Source: Yamagishiella unicocca (Eukaryota > Chlorophyta > Chlorophyceae > Chlamydomonadales > Volvocaceae). From it: a stretch of 64,000 nt of DNA. The position numbers and the translations under genes were made by a program. The DNA lies in assembly GCA_003116995.1 (NCBI GenBank), contig BDSL01000106.1, forward strand, positions 1 through 64,000, in the 5' to 3' direction. Of this stretch, positions 43,501 through 53,915 are shown piece after piece; positions within the stretch are counted from its first letter, which is position 1, and each line of letters begins with the position of its first letter. Below the pieces are notes generated by a model that saw only the letters and a list, made by a program, of their open reading frames with translations, had not been told where the DNA came from and did not search any database.

Positions 43501-46126
43501 GTGAGTTCGAGTTAAAATAATCCGTTTGTGACACTGATGGGGCGGGGCGGGGAGGATATTAGGGCACATTTGAGGGTACCGTAGTCATGCGGACGCGCAG
43601 AGGGCAATCCAAGTGACGGATCTGGGGAGCTGGCCGACTTGACGGGCCGTGGATGCACGGGTTCTTGGTTGGGTTTTCAGTCCTCCTGAGCCGTCCCGGG
43701 TGGCCCCGCCGCGCCGCGCCGTGCCGCGCGGCCGCCCTCCCTGTAGGCAACATGGAGGTGCTGGCCAAGTACGGCAGCCGCGAGCAGCAGCTGACGTGGC
43801 TGCTGCCGCTGCTGCGGGGTCGCATCCGTTCCTGTTTCGCGATGACGGAGAAGGCGGTGGCCTCATCGGACGCGACCAACATCACGGCGACCATCACCCG
43901 CAGCCCCTGCGGCGGCAGCTACACCGTGTCGGGTGTCAAGTGGTGGACCAGCGGCGCCATGGACCCGCGCTGCAAGGTGCGTGTGGCGGGGTGCGAGGAA
44001 AACCCGGGTACAGGAAAACCCGGGTACGAAGGATAACCCGGGTACGAAGGAAGACCCGGGTATGAAGGAAAACCGTTCAGGACAGACGTTTCGAGGTGGG
44101 GGAGAGGGGGTGGCGTAAGAAACGGTTACAAGGTGGAGGGGGGGAAGGGAGGGAGGGAGGGAGGGGGCGCTGAGGTGTCCTGGTCTGGGTACCGGAAGCC
44201 CCCCGCGCTGATGGAGGCAAGCTTTGTGTTTTTCCGCCCTGCAGCAGCGGCGACGAGCGTTAACCTTCTCCCGGCCGCCGACCTGCCCCCTGCTGCCGTA
44301 GGTCGCCATCTTCATGGGCAAAACCGACCCGCAGGCCAGGGCGCACCAGCAGCAGTCCATGGTGCTGGTGCCCATGGACGCACCCGGCGTCAAGGTGGGG
44401 AGCGGGAGGGGGCGGGAGGTGGTGATGACGTGGCGGTCGTCGTACGTTCCGCCGCATTTGGAGGCGGCTGCACCTGTGCCTTGTCCCTCCGAAACCGCAC
44501 CCCAGCCCTCACGTCCTCCCACGCCTCCTCCGGACGCACCCGCCTGCTCCCCCCTCCCCGGCAGGTTGTTCGCCCTATGCTGGTCTTCGGCTTCGATGAC
44601 GCGCCGCATGGCCACGCGGAGGGTGGGTGCTGGGCGCTAGGCGGTGTTGGGGGTGGGGTGCTGGCGGTGGTGGCGGTGGTGCTGGCGGTGGTGGGGGTGG
44701 CGGCGGAGGTGAGGAAGATTACTGATTTACTGTCCCGCAATGCACGCACACCTCCTGCCCCCCCGGGCCCCCTGCCCCCCCTGCACGCCTGCCCCCGCAG
44801 TGCACTTTGACGGCGTCACCGTGCCCGCCAGCAGCCTCATCCTGGGTGAGGGGCGTGGCTTCGAGATCGCCCAGGGCCGGCTGGGTCCCGGGCGGCTGCA
44901 CCACTGCATGCGGCTGGTGGGGGCGGGGGAGAGGGCCATGGAGCTCATGGCTCGCCGCGCAACGGAGCGGAGGGTGTTCGGCGGCCCGCTGGCGGCTCAG
45001 GGCGCCTTCCGGGCCCAGCTGGCCAAGTGCAGGTGCGCCGGGGGGGTGCAGGGGGTCATGGTGGCCTGGGGCTCGGACGCGGCCAGGAAGAGGGCGGGAG
45101 GGGGCTTTGAGGAAGAGGGCGGGAGGGGGCTTTGAGGAAGAGGGCGGGAGGGGGCTTTGAGGAAGAGGGCGGGAGGGGGCTTTGAGGAAGAGGGCGGGAG
45201 GGGGATTTGAGGAAGAGGGCGGCTGTGTCAGGCCGGCTGTGTCGGGGGCTGTGACACGGCGCAGCGTCGCGGGGTGCTAGGGGGCTGCGAACCTGGTTGC
45301 AGCCGGCATATGCTGTTGGTTATAGATGTTGCCGGCTGCAGCCGTGTGTGGGGCCGCATCGCAACCGCCGCAACCGCTGCAAACGCCGCAAACCGCTGCA
45401 AACGCCGCTGCCACCTCAGGATCGACGTGGACGGGTCCCGGCTGCTGGTTCTGGCGGCGGCGGACTCTCTGGACCGCGAGGGCTTCAAGGGCGCGGCGGC
45501 GGCCATCGCGGCGGCCAAGGTGGAGGCGCCCAACGCGGTGCTGCGGGTCCTAGACGCGGCCATACAGGTGGGGGGCTGGGTGGGACCATACAGGTGGGGG
45601 GCCAGGGGGAGGCGCCGCGGGCGGAGGAGGGGAGGCGGGGCCGGGTGGAGGTCCTTTCGTGTCGTGGGCGCGGGAGGTGGGTGAGGGGAGCCAGTGGTCC
45701 GTACGGCTGCAGGAGCTGTGGACCGCGTCCGCGGGCGACCGAGCCGGTGAGCGCGCCAGGGCCCCGTCCAACCGACACCAACCAACCCTAACCCGACACC
45801 GCAGAGCTCCGGTCCCGCCCTCCACTTCTTGGCCCGGCCTCACCCCGCCCCGCCCTCCATGCACCTCCAAGCATACCGTATGTGACAAACAGTTTGCCGC
45901 TCAGCTTCTTCGTGCTCACCCCTTCCCTCACAAGCCCCCACCCGCCCCCCACCCCTTCCCTCAGGCCCATGGCGGTGCGGGTGTGAGTCAGGACTTCGTG
46001 CTGGCGCGGCTGTGGGTGGCGGCCCGCACCCTGCGCATCGCTGACGGCCCGGACGAGGTGCACCTCGGGACCATCGCCAAGCTGGAACTGGCCCGCCTGG
46101 GGCTGGGCAAGCAGGCGCGCCTGTGA
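40539..46126 (+). CDS. Phosphotransferase-acyl-CoA dehydrogenase fusion (IBR3/ACAD10-11 type)
   Basis: Eleven exons: 40539-41009, 41309-41641, 41904-42587, 42883-42939, 43187-43391, 43747-43976, 44302-44394, 44565-44622, 44801-45032, 45420-45567, 45965-46126; 890 aa. Residues about 20-390 form an aminoglycoside-phosphotransferase-like kinase: [17 protein letters not shown], catalytic [10 protein letters not shown] (D231) and metal-binding [10 protein letters not shown] (D256). Residues about 455-890 form an acyl-CoA dehydrogenase: [65 protein letters not shown] and [10 protein letters not shown]. Plant IBR3 acts in peroxisomal conversion of indole-3-butyric acid; animal ACAD10/11 phosphorylate and dehydrate 4-hydroxyacyl-CoAs. 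The C-terminus ARL fits the PTS1 consensus, suggesting peroxisomes. Oddities are a seven-cysteine linker at 402-426 and Lys619 where the usual motif has Pro (MTEP). Confidence 0.95.
41021..41075. repeat. Dispersed intron repeat A, reverse copy
   Basis: aaggaagatccgtgtacgcg, gaaaaccgtttagaacagac and gtcg. It starts about 12 nt past the donor of intron 1 of the IBR3-like gene. Confidence 0.8.
44001..44074. repeat. 17-18-bp tandem repeat built on acccgggt
   Basis: Four copies of aacccgggtacgaaggaa-like units in intron 6 of the IBR3-like gene. The last unit overlaps a dispersed family A copy. Confidence 0.85.
44046..44098. repeat. Dispersed intron repeat A, reverse copy
   Basis: gaaggaagacccgggtatga, gaaaaccgttcaggacagac and gtttcgaggtgg. 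The preceding tandem repeat seems to be an expansion of its first part. Confidence 0.75.
45084..45223. repeat. 25-bp minisatellite in IBR3-like intron 9
   Basis: Five to six nearly identical copies of a purine-only unit, aggaagagggcgggaggggg plus ctttg, start about 50 nt past the donor. Confidence 0.95.
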
Positions 46127-47895
46127 GCGGCGTGGCTGGGGCCGGCGCCTGGGGCTGGCGAGGAATCCCGTGGAATGAACGAACGACAATGGAGAAGGAG
46201 GGGGAGATGGGCTGGAGCAGGGGATGGGGCGATGGCGACGAGACGCGGTTATACGACATACGAGACGGAGGGTAGGAATATATAACGGCGGATATACCGG
46301 TAGCCCCGAGAGGGGTGGAAAGGGAGGGGGGATAAGCGGGGACGGGATGCAGCTGTGCCGGTGATGGGGCCCATGGGTGGCAGGGTATGCGCTGCCAGTC
46401 GCACGCAGCAAGATGCAGGGCGGAGGGCGGCGTGAGAGGCGGGAAGCTGGGTACAGACGGAGAGGGGCAGGAGAGGGGCAGGGGAGGGGCAGGAGAGGGG
46501 CAGGAGAGGGGCAGGGGAGGGGCAGGAGAGGGGCAGGAGAGGGGCAGGGCCGCTGTCAGTCGGGTCTGTTGACGGCGTGGTGCTAGCTGGGAAGGTACTC
46601 CATGTGTGGGCAGTAGGCGGGAGACCCGCACCGCCGCCGTACGGTGTACGGCGGGGCGCGAATCAAGTACGACACGAGGCAGACAGTTTTGCGGCGGCGG
46701 CAGTACCTGTAGTAGGATTAGGTCGCCCATCAGGTGCGAGCCGGAGGCTTAATATGACGGGGGAGCTTGCTTGCTGCTCCAGGGGGGGAGTGGGAGGCCG
46801 CTGCCGCCGTCTAGTATCGAGCTGCGAGGGTGGCTTGAGGGCCGGGGCCGAGTTGAGGGGCGGATGTACCTCGCTGCAGGCAGGTCGGCGTGAGGTGCTG
46901 TGTTCCTAATTTGAGGACACATGTCGCTCAGCTGTGTTACAACAGCCTCCCACACGGCGCGCAAACAGTGTAATATTACCGGCGCTCAACAACAATCCAG
47001 TCTTGAGCAAGTACTGATACCTTATCCTTTACGCTCATTCGTTTAATCTACGAGCGGGCGCTTACGCAACCACTAACTGAAATAAATAATTTGGACTGGC
47101 GGGCGTATGCAGCTCCCACCCGGGGGAACCGTCTCATAGCTCCAATGGGGCATGAATGCTCCTACAATTGTACTGTACTGTCGTACCGTACGGAAACCTT
47201 TTTTCTGGCCAACACGTGATACAGGACAACCACCGCGGCATGCACAGTCACCGTACCATCGATTCTACGGCCCTAGCCGCCGGACACTCTGATGCTATAT
47301 AACTAGCAGCACATGGCGCGAGCGTACGGCATCGACTCCAATACATCACCCCCCTTCCCCGCCCCCGTGGTTTGCGCCACGCCCGCTACCCGGCGCGCCC
47401 TTTATGCATCCTACTGCGATGTCCTGCAATGGCAGGTCGGAAGAAATGGTGTTGCCAAACTTAGCAACAAGAATGCGCCTCCTTGGACCCTACGTCCTTT
47501 TCGCCAGCCCTTGCTGGCGCGCCTGGCGCCTTCTCCTCCTATTAGAATCCAAATCGGAAACGACCTTCCTTTCTATGATTATTATTACTGAGGCACCTAT
47601 TTCACCTACTTTCGGAGGCAATAAGGACGTTAACTAACACACAATTGTGGTGCGTATACTCTGCGTGTATGGGTAGATAACAGACCCGGCAACAGACTAT
47701 GGCTGCTATGGCTGGACCTGGGGCCGGTGGGGCGGGCTGGTAATGGCAGGGCGATCACCGCCGCTGCCGGGGCCAGAGGCTATGCTTTGCCGAGCGCCTG
47801 ACTGTGGTACGCCGCAGAGCGTCTTCCGGGGGAAGGGGGCGGCCGGCCGAGTCCGTTCCCAGTGCCGGCCAGGCGGGTGTCTCCGGTGCAGCCCC
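46127..47895. other. Convergent intergenic region, no gene called
   Basis: Begins with the 3' region of the IBR3-like gene. A family B-like reverse copy lies at about 46236-46275, and G-rich ggggcaggaga repeats at about 46460-46552. A TGTAA at 46969-46973 could be the poly(A) signal, about 840 nt past the stop. Beyond 46900 the sequence is AT-richer. A 92-codon frame from an ATG at 47313, preceded by tatataa, is not recognisable. Confidence 0.5.
46969..46973 (+). terminator. Possible TGTAA poly(A) signal of the IBR3-like gene
   Basis: TGTAA in plus orientation about 840 nt past the stop at 46126. The distance is long but within the range of volvocine 3' untranslated regions. No 3' end is visible from sequence alone. 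Confidence 0.3.
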
Positions 47896-50825
47896 CTAGG
47901 TGTGCAGCGGCTTCCAAGGCCGGCGCCTGCCGCGAATGGGCAGCTCCTCCTGCTCCTCGTTGATCACCTGGTGGGGCCCTGCAATGCGGAGCGAGCTGCG
48001 TGAGACCACGGCTATTTCAATCCTAAAACCGGATGGCGCTGGGCCGGTGGTGCGCCGGTAGTGGTGGGCACGGCACTAATTATGTCTTACGTGGTACGTA
48101 CGACAGCAGCAGCAGCGATGGCCAGGTAGCCAGGTACTGGTCGGACCTCCGACCCTAACCGCCCCGAGCCCCACCTTTGCCACCCCACCCGCTTCGAGCC
48201 CCACCCTTTGAACCCCTAACCGCCCCGAGCCCCACCTTTTACTTTATTGCCCCGCGCCTTGAGCAGCATCCGGTACTGAGGATCCCTCATCTGGTCGTAG
48301 TCGATGTGCGGCAGTCGGGACACCTGGCTGGCCATGACCGCCAGCGACTCGCTGCCCTGCCGCCCAGTGAGCACCAGGTCGTGAGCCCACGTGGGCACGG
48401 ACTGCGACCCGCCGCCGCCTGGCTCCGGAGCTGCGTACGGTGCAGCCAGCAACAGGGTCGGGTGGTGGTTGGGTGGGTTGGTGGTTGGTGGCGGTGGGTT
48501 GGTAGTTGCGTGGGCGGTCGCAGGGGTGGAAATCCCTCCCCTCCCCTCCCCTCCCCTCCCCTCCCCTCCCCTCCCTCCCCTCCCCTCCCCTCCCCTCCCC
48601 TCCCCTCCCCTCCCCTCCCCTCCCCTCCCCTCCCCTCCCCTCTCCTCTCCTCGCCTCCTCTCCCCTCCCCTCCCCTCCCCTCGCCTCCCCCCTTCCTCAC
48701 ACGTGCACACGCTGCTGCCGCCCCGCCCGTTGAGCAGCCTTCTCCGCAGCTGCGACAGCCGCCGCAGCGCCTTCCGCTGCTCCATGGCCGCCTCCACCAC
48801 CGCGGGGTTGAGCTGCGGGTTGGCGGCCCACTGCTCCAGCGTGCGCAGCTCCTCCAGGTCAGCCGCCGGGTCGCCCTCGCCGTCACCCTCGCCGCCGTCG
48901 CCCTCACCCAGCGCGCCGTAGAAGGAATGGTGCTCCAGGGAGGTCTCGGACACCAGCAGCCGGTCGGAACCGGACGGCAGCAGCTGCCGATGCTGAGGCG
49001 GCATCTGCAGCTGCGCGACCCGCCGATGACCGGGGCTGCGGGGCTGGGCTTGGGTTGGGGGGTGGCCTTGCAACTGCCCCAGTGACCCCAAGGACGGCAA
49101 CAACCGAGGCGATTCCCGGTTCGTGCTGGAGTTGCTAGCTGTGCTGGCGGTAGCGGCAGCAGCGGCAGCAATGGCGGCGGCGGCATCGTCGCACGTGTGG
49201 CCCCCCGCGTCATTCACGAGCACTTGTGACGGGTCCCCGTGCCACCCCTGGAGCCCGCCTGCCGCCGCCGCTGCCGCCGGGCCCCCTCCGAGGGCTCTCG
49301 ACCTGGCTTCCACGCCGCTGGAGCTCAAGCTAGGGACGCGGTGCAGCCCACCGCCGCCGCCACCGGCGCGGGCGCTCTCTGGACCTGCCCCACCGTCCCC
49401 TGCCCCACCGTCCCCCGCCCCACCGTCCCCCGCCCCTAGCGGCCCGAGCAGCAGCAGCCGGGTCCTCCGGCCATCTGCGCTGCCGGGTCGCCCCCGGGGG
49501 GCGGCGGCGGCAGGCGCCCCCGGGTAGCCCTCCGACGCCGCCGCTGCGGCATGCGAGCGCAGACCTCCCTGGAGCTCGCCATGCAGGGCCCCTGTGGGAT
49601 AGGGCCCGCCGGAGGCGCTGGCGGCCCCGGGCGCTGCTGCTTGCGCGTACGTCCCACCACCACCCGGACCTGCAGCAGCAGCGGCGGCGGCGGCGAGCTG
49701 GCCGGCCGCAAGCTCGCGGTCGGCTCCGGTCAGTTGCGCGGTCGCTGAGTTGCCCAGCAGCCGCGCGCCGTTTGCAGCGGCGGCGGCAGCGTGGCCGCTG
49801 GGCGGAGGATTTCCCAGCATGATCTGGCGGCCCTTCTGGCTAGCCACTCGGGGCAGCATCAGCGGCGGCTGCTGCGCTGCGTTCCGGCGGGCGCGTTTGG
49901 GGCCGTTGGCGGCGGCGGAGGGCGGGGCACCGGGGGGGGGCTGCGCATTGCGGGATTGCGGCGAGAGGGTGTTGGGCGAGCCGGGGGACGAGATGGAGTT
50001 TGGGGCCGAGGCCTGGGCGCCGCCAGGGAGGCTGCGCAGGGCCGCGTCGGCGCGGCGGCGCGTGGGGCGGTTGGAGGCGGCCTCTAGGGCCTCCGCGAAG
50101 GGCCCTATGGTGACTCCTCGGGCGGAGGGCACCAGCGGCCGTGGGACGATGTGGAGGGACCCACCGCTCCAGGGGGCGGCCTGCAGCGACCAGGAGGGGG
50201 AAGCGGGGGAGGGCGCGAGGGTGGGAGGGGAAGGGAGGGAGGGAGGGCGCGAGGGAGGGACAACTAGGGTATAGGGTAGGGCTGCGCGGGAAGGCGGGGG
50301 TAGGAGGGAGGGGGCGGAAACAGCGATGGTAGTGCCAGGGAGCACATCGGTTGTTGGCAGTCCAAATCATCCCCTTCGATCCTCCTTTGCGCATGCACGC
50401 ACCTCCAGTGCAGCACCGGTTATGGGTGAGGGCGACCTAGCCCCGGGATCCAGAGGGCCGGTTGAAGACTCCGGTGCGAGCCCCTGAGCACCGGTCAGCG
50501 CGGCTGCGCTGAAGGAGCGGCGCACGCGGCTGCACTGCGGCTGGGGCGGAAGGACGTCCGCTGGGGGCTCAGCCTGGTGGGGCTCAGGCTGCGCCTCGGG
50601 CGGCATAGCTTCCAGCGGGGACGAGCTGCGCGTGTCGCGCTGCCGCTGCAGGGAGATGGACTGTTGTTGCCCGAGGGCTTGCTTTCCGCTGCCTGGAGCG
50701 CTCGTTAACCATCCCGACGCGTTCGACATCGGTGCAGCTGGCTCCGAAGGGACAGTACTCAGCGCTGGCGGACAAGCGACTGGTGCACGAGCGCGCATTA
50801 TCTTGAACGCGAACCCCAAGTCCAT
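47896..50825 (-). CDS. Low-complexity protein of unknown function, 726 aa
   Basis: Exons (minus): 50825-50403, 50180-48701, 48430-48236, 47978-47896; donors GTGCGTG, GTGAGGAAGG and GTGGGGC, GCAG/TGCAG acceptors, phases agree. I recognise no domain. The first ATG opens MDLGFAFKIMRARAPV. Most of exon 2 is Ala/Gly/Pro/Ser-rich. Less biased islands are GVTIGPFAEALEAASNRPTR, NPAVVEAAMEQRKALRRLSQ (a likely basic helix), and a compact C-terminus containing HDLVLTGRQGSESLAVMASQ, PHIDYDQMRDPQYRMLLKAR and VINEEQEELPIRGRRRPWKP just before the stop. The last two exons look the most conserved in character. Many Ser/Pro sites and basic patches suggest a nuclear or signalling scaffold, but this is speculation. 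Confidence 0.65.
48537..48697. repeat. Simple repeat (ctccc)n filling an intron
   Basis: About 30 copies of ctccc/ctcct fill most of the intron at 48431-48700, ending next to the donor. On the transcribed (minus) strand this is a long GGGGA-type purine tract. Confidence 0.95.
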
Positions 50826-53193
50826 GGTTGCGGCTGTCTTAAGGTTGTTTACGTATAATGTTATTCAGCAGCCGCTGAGACAGAGCTCCCCGGCTCGTCG
50901 ATGGGTGATTTTACGTCAAAGCCCCAAGAGCCGTGGAAGGTCAACCGAGGGAGCGGTGCACCGTCGCATTGTACCGAGGCGCTAAATGTTTAGGTACTGG
51001 AGGGGATGACGAAACTGCAGCACGCACAGGCGCGTATATGAAAAAGTGTACCTTCTGGCCAGCCTCGAGACCCGCAAGGACTTCGAAGTGATATACACAT
51101 TGAAAGAACAGAATTACGCAGAACTATTATATCTACCATAAAGACATGAAGGAGCGTGCGGAGGGGCAGAAGTCAGCCATCTTGGGACGAGCAGCGGTCT
51201 GTTGTACTGCCGGCCATCCTGCCATCTTTGGTAATGAGACGAATGAGCTTATAGGCAACACATATTCTTGCTTTATAGCTTGGCGTTATGGCGAACGAGT
51301 GCAAGAGGGGCACATGCACATCGAATTGTTACGAGCAGGGGTGTCGACACGAGCAGGTATGAGCAGGGGTGTCGACCGAGCCGTGGCCATGGCCGGGACA
51401 CCGTAACATATCGCATGCTGAAAACGAGGTTTCACTGCACCATACTGATTAGCAATGAAAGCTGACGCGGACCTTAACTTCGTCCGTGGTTCAGTGCGTT
51501 ACGATGTCGGAGTGAGCCAGTCCGCCAGTCCGCGCGTATAATTTTCCCACCTAGTAAATATAACCCCTTGAATCATTAATGAGTTTGGAACTGCTACAAC
51601 GGCTCTCATCGGCAGAGAGAGCCGCCGTGAAGAGCCGCCGCACAGGGCCGCACTCGCGTCCACGCCGGGAGCTCACCTGCAGCAAAAAGTATAAGGCAAC
51701 CGGGGGGCTGTCCTAGGCTGCCTGCGATGAAAACTGTCAGGATGGCTATCCTTATGTTGCATTCTAGCTGGCCCCATCAGTTTGTGGCCCAGGTGCCTGC
51801 TTTGCCCGCCCGGGTGACGAGGGGCTGACCGGTTTTGGAGAACGGGGCCCCCGTTTCGCATCCACCCTGTCGGCTGCCTATCAATGCCTCTTCCCTGCCA
51901 ACTAAGCACATGCGGCACTCGGTGTCAGCGCAGTCCTGCCGGCGCCGCGAGAATGCCGCTCCGAGGGCCTTACGCACAGCGTTGCCGGGAGGCGCGATAC
52001 GCCCCCGCTGCAGCAGCGCGCCTCGAATGGCAAGATCCATACCCAGCCACGAGTATTTTCAAAAATTCGCCAATGTGTTTCACGCCTTGTTGCCTGGGCA
52101 TCGAACGGTGTGGCAGGGGCTAGGGATCCAAGGGTACGGCAGAGCAGGCACCGCAGTCGTCAAGTTGATGCCTACTGAACACACGCGCGGTGCGAAGTTG
52201 TCGTATCGATCGTGTGCCTCACACGCGTGTGACTGAACCGACGCCCTGGTAGCCTTCGCTCCACCCCTCGGATTGATGTTGTTGGCTGTCATGGGGCATC
52301 AGCCGGGCCCTGCCAGCGTGCGTCCTTATAATCCCGCCGCTTGCCATTGCCAACCGTTACATTTGCTTGGGTCAGAGGTAAGAACACGACGTCCCCAACC
52401 ACCGCCTGTCCTCCACAAGTGCACCTTGCGCCCCCCATCACCCGCCCTCCTGGTCACTCCTGGCTCACTAAACTCCGGGCCAGCACGTGCCACCGCTCCT
52501 GTCCACAGGCGATTATGGTGGGCAGCACGAGGAGCATGCCACCGCGTGCCTCCGCCCTGCCTGGAGTTTTGAATCGATCGTCCTCGCTTCCGAACAGCTG
52601 CCCAAGAGCTCCCAGTCGCGCCAAACCCAAGGCCCGCACATGACCATGGGTTTCGGCAGTTGGGGCCGACTCATTCGGAGGCGCCGACTGCGTCCCACGG
52701 TCTTCTCTCGAAAACCCCCAAAACCACGCTCAGAAGGGTATCGTACCACACCACCGATCCGCACGCACACTCTAGCGATGATGAAGCATCGCCGATTATG
52801 AACCTCCGCCCTTGCTGCCATCTGCGGCTTGTCTGGCTTAAGTCCCACTACCACCACCTCAGCATGCCTTGAACCACCACCACCACCACCACGAGGGGCA
52901 TCCGAGGCTGCGCGATGTACGACATACCAAGGGATGCATCGAGCGTCTCACCTCACCCACCCACCGCAGGAAGGCCCCTGACCTGACCTGATCCCAAGGG
53001 ATCAGGCCACGAGCTGCATGCCAACCCGGTGCCGCCACCGGACAGTCTTCCGAGCCTCGAAGAACAAGGTTAAACTTTGTGGGCAGGGGCCTCGGCCTGC
53101 ACGGTCCCGCGCGTGGGTATCAGGTGCCCCGCACCGCACAGAGGCTCCTCGCCTCGGACCTGTCAAGGCCGCTTTATCACAGCAGCGCCGCTT

Positions 53194-53286
53194 GCTAAAT
53201 CGAGGCCTGCTGACGTGGCCGCGTGCTAAACCGAGGCCTGCTGACGTGGCCGCGTGCTAAACCGAGGCCTGCTGACGTGGCCGCGT
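53194..53286. repeat. 31-bp tandem repeat, three copies
   Basis: Three copies of a 31-bp unit containing gctaaaccgaggcctgctga, with a single difference in the first copy. Confidence 0.97.
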
Positions 53287-53854
53287 GGGCCGAAGACCTT
53301 CGCGCGCGATGGACTAGCAATGCAAGGCAACCGAGAGTCGCCCGACAAGCTTTCTGCTCTAACTGATTGCGCCCTCCTGCCGCTCTCCCCCTTCGCAACG
53401 CGCCTCCAGCCGCCAAACGCACCTCCAGCCGCAAACTCACACCACCACCACCAGTTCGCCAGCACCGCATGGCCACAGCCCACCCGCGGCACCCCCTTCG
53501 CGGCCAGCTCGCTCGCTTTGGCCCCACCACCACCACCACCACAGTGGTTGCCGTTATTACGGACAAACGGAGGTGTTTGTCTCCTCGCGGTACCGTCCCC
53601 GCAGCGTTGCCAGGCGGCGCCACGTACGCGGCCATCACAAGACACACCAGCTAGCTGACGCTGCGTCACTCGACTCGATTCCTTTTGCTCATTTGTTGCA
53701 CATCCCGCAACCAACCCCACCCGCTCGCCAAACGCCCCGCTCAGACGCTCCCAGCGGCCTTGCGGCCCCTCAGCGCCCCTTACCCGGAGCACCGTGCTCA
53801 CCCCCTAGCTCCAGCTACACTTCCCACGTCGAGCAACCGGTTCCTTTCTTGCAA

Positions 53855-53910
53855 CCGCTAAACGGTTCTAAACGGTTTTTTCTGGCATCCAGGCGTCTTC
53901 CTCGAACCCC
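53855..53910. repeat. Dispersed repeat A beside a stop codon
   Basis: Contains a doubled ctaaacggtt, then ggcatccaggcgtcttcctc and gaacccc. It ends 5 nt from the stop codon of the exonuclease-like gene (53916-53918, minus), so it occupies the start of its 3' untranslated region. Confidence 0.8.
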
Positions 53911-53915
53911 CCACC

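Larger units (their letters stand above)
50826..53915. other. Intergenic, no gene seen
   Basis: The left part should contain the promoter of the unknown low-complexity gene. Open frames of up to 190 codons near 53200-53800 are explained by compositional bias and by the 31-bp tandem repeat at 53194. There is no recognisable protein, transposase or RNA gene. Confidence 0.5.

Noticed and set aside
45660..45740. Extra exon between exons 10 and 11 of the IBR3-like gene
   Set aside because: Exons 10 and 11 join in phase across [15 protein letters not shown], the conserved dehydrogenase sequence, leaving no room for an insert.
47313..47591. 92-codon frame with an upstream tatataa
   Set aside because: Low-GC codon use unlike the neighbouring genes, no homologue recognised, and no splice continuation.
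53226..53801. Overlapping frames of 134-191 codons near 53200-53800
   Set aside because: They overlap the 31-bp tandem repeat and each other on both strands; no conserved motif is seen.
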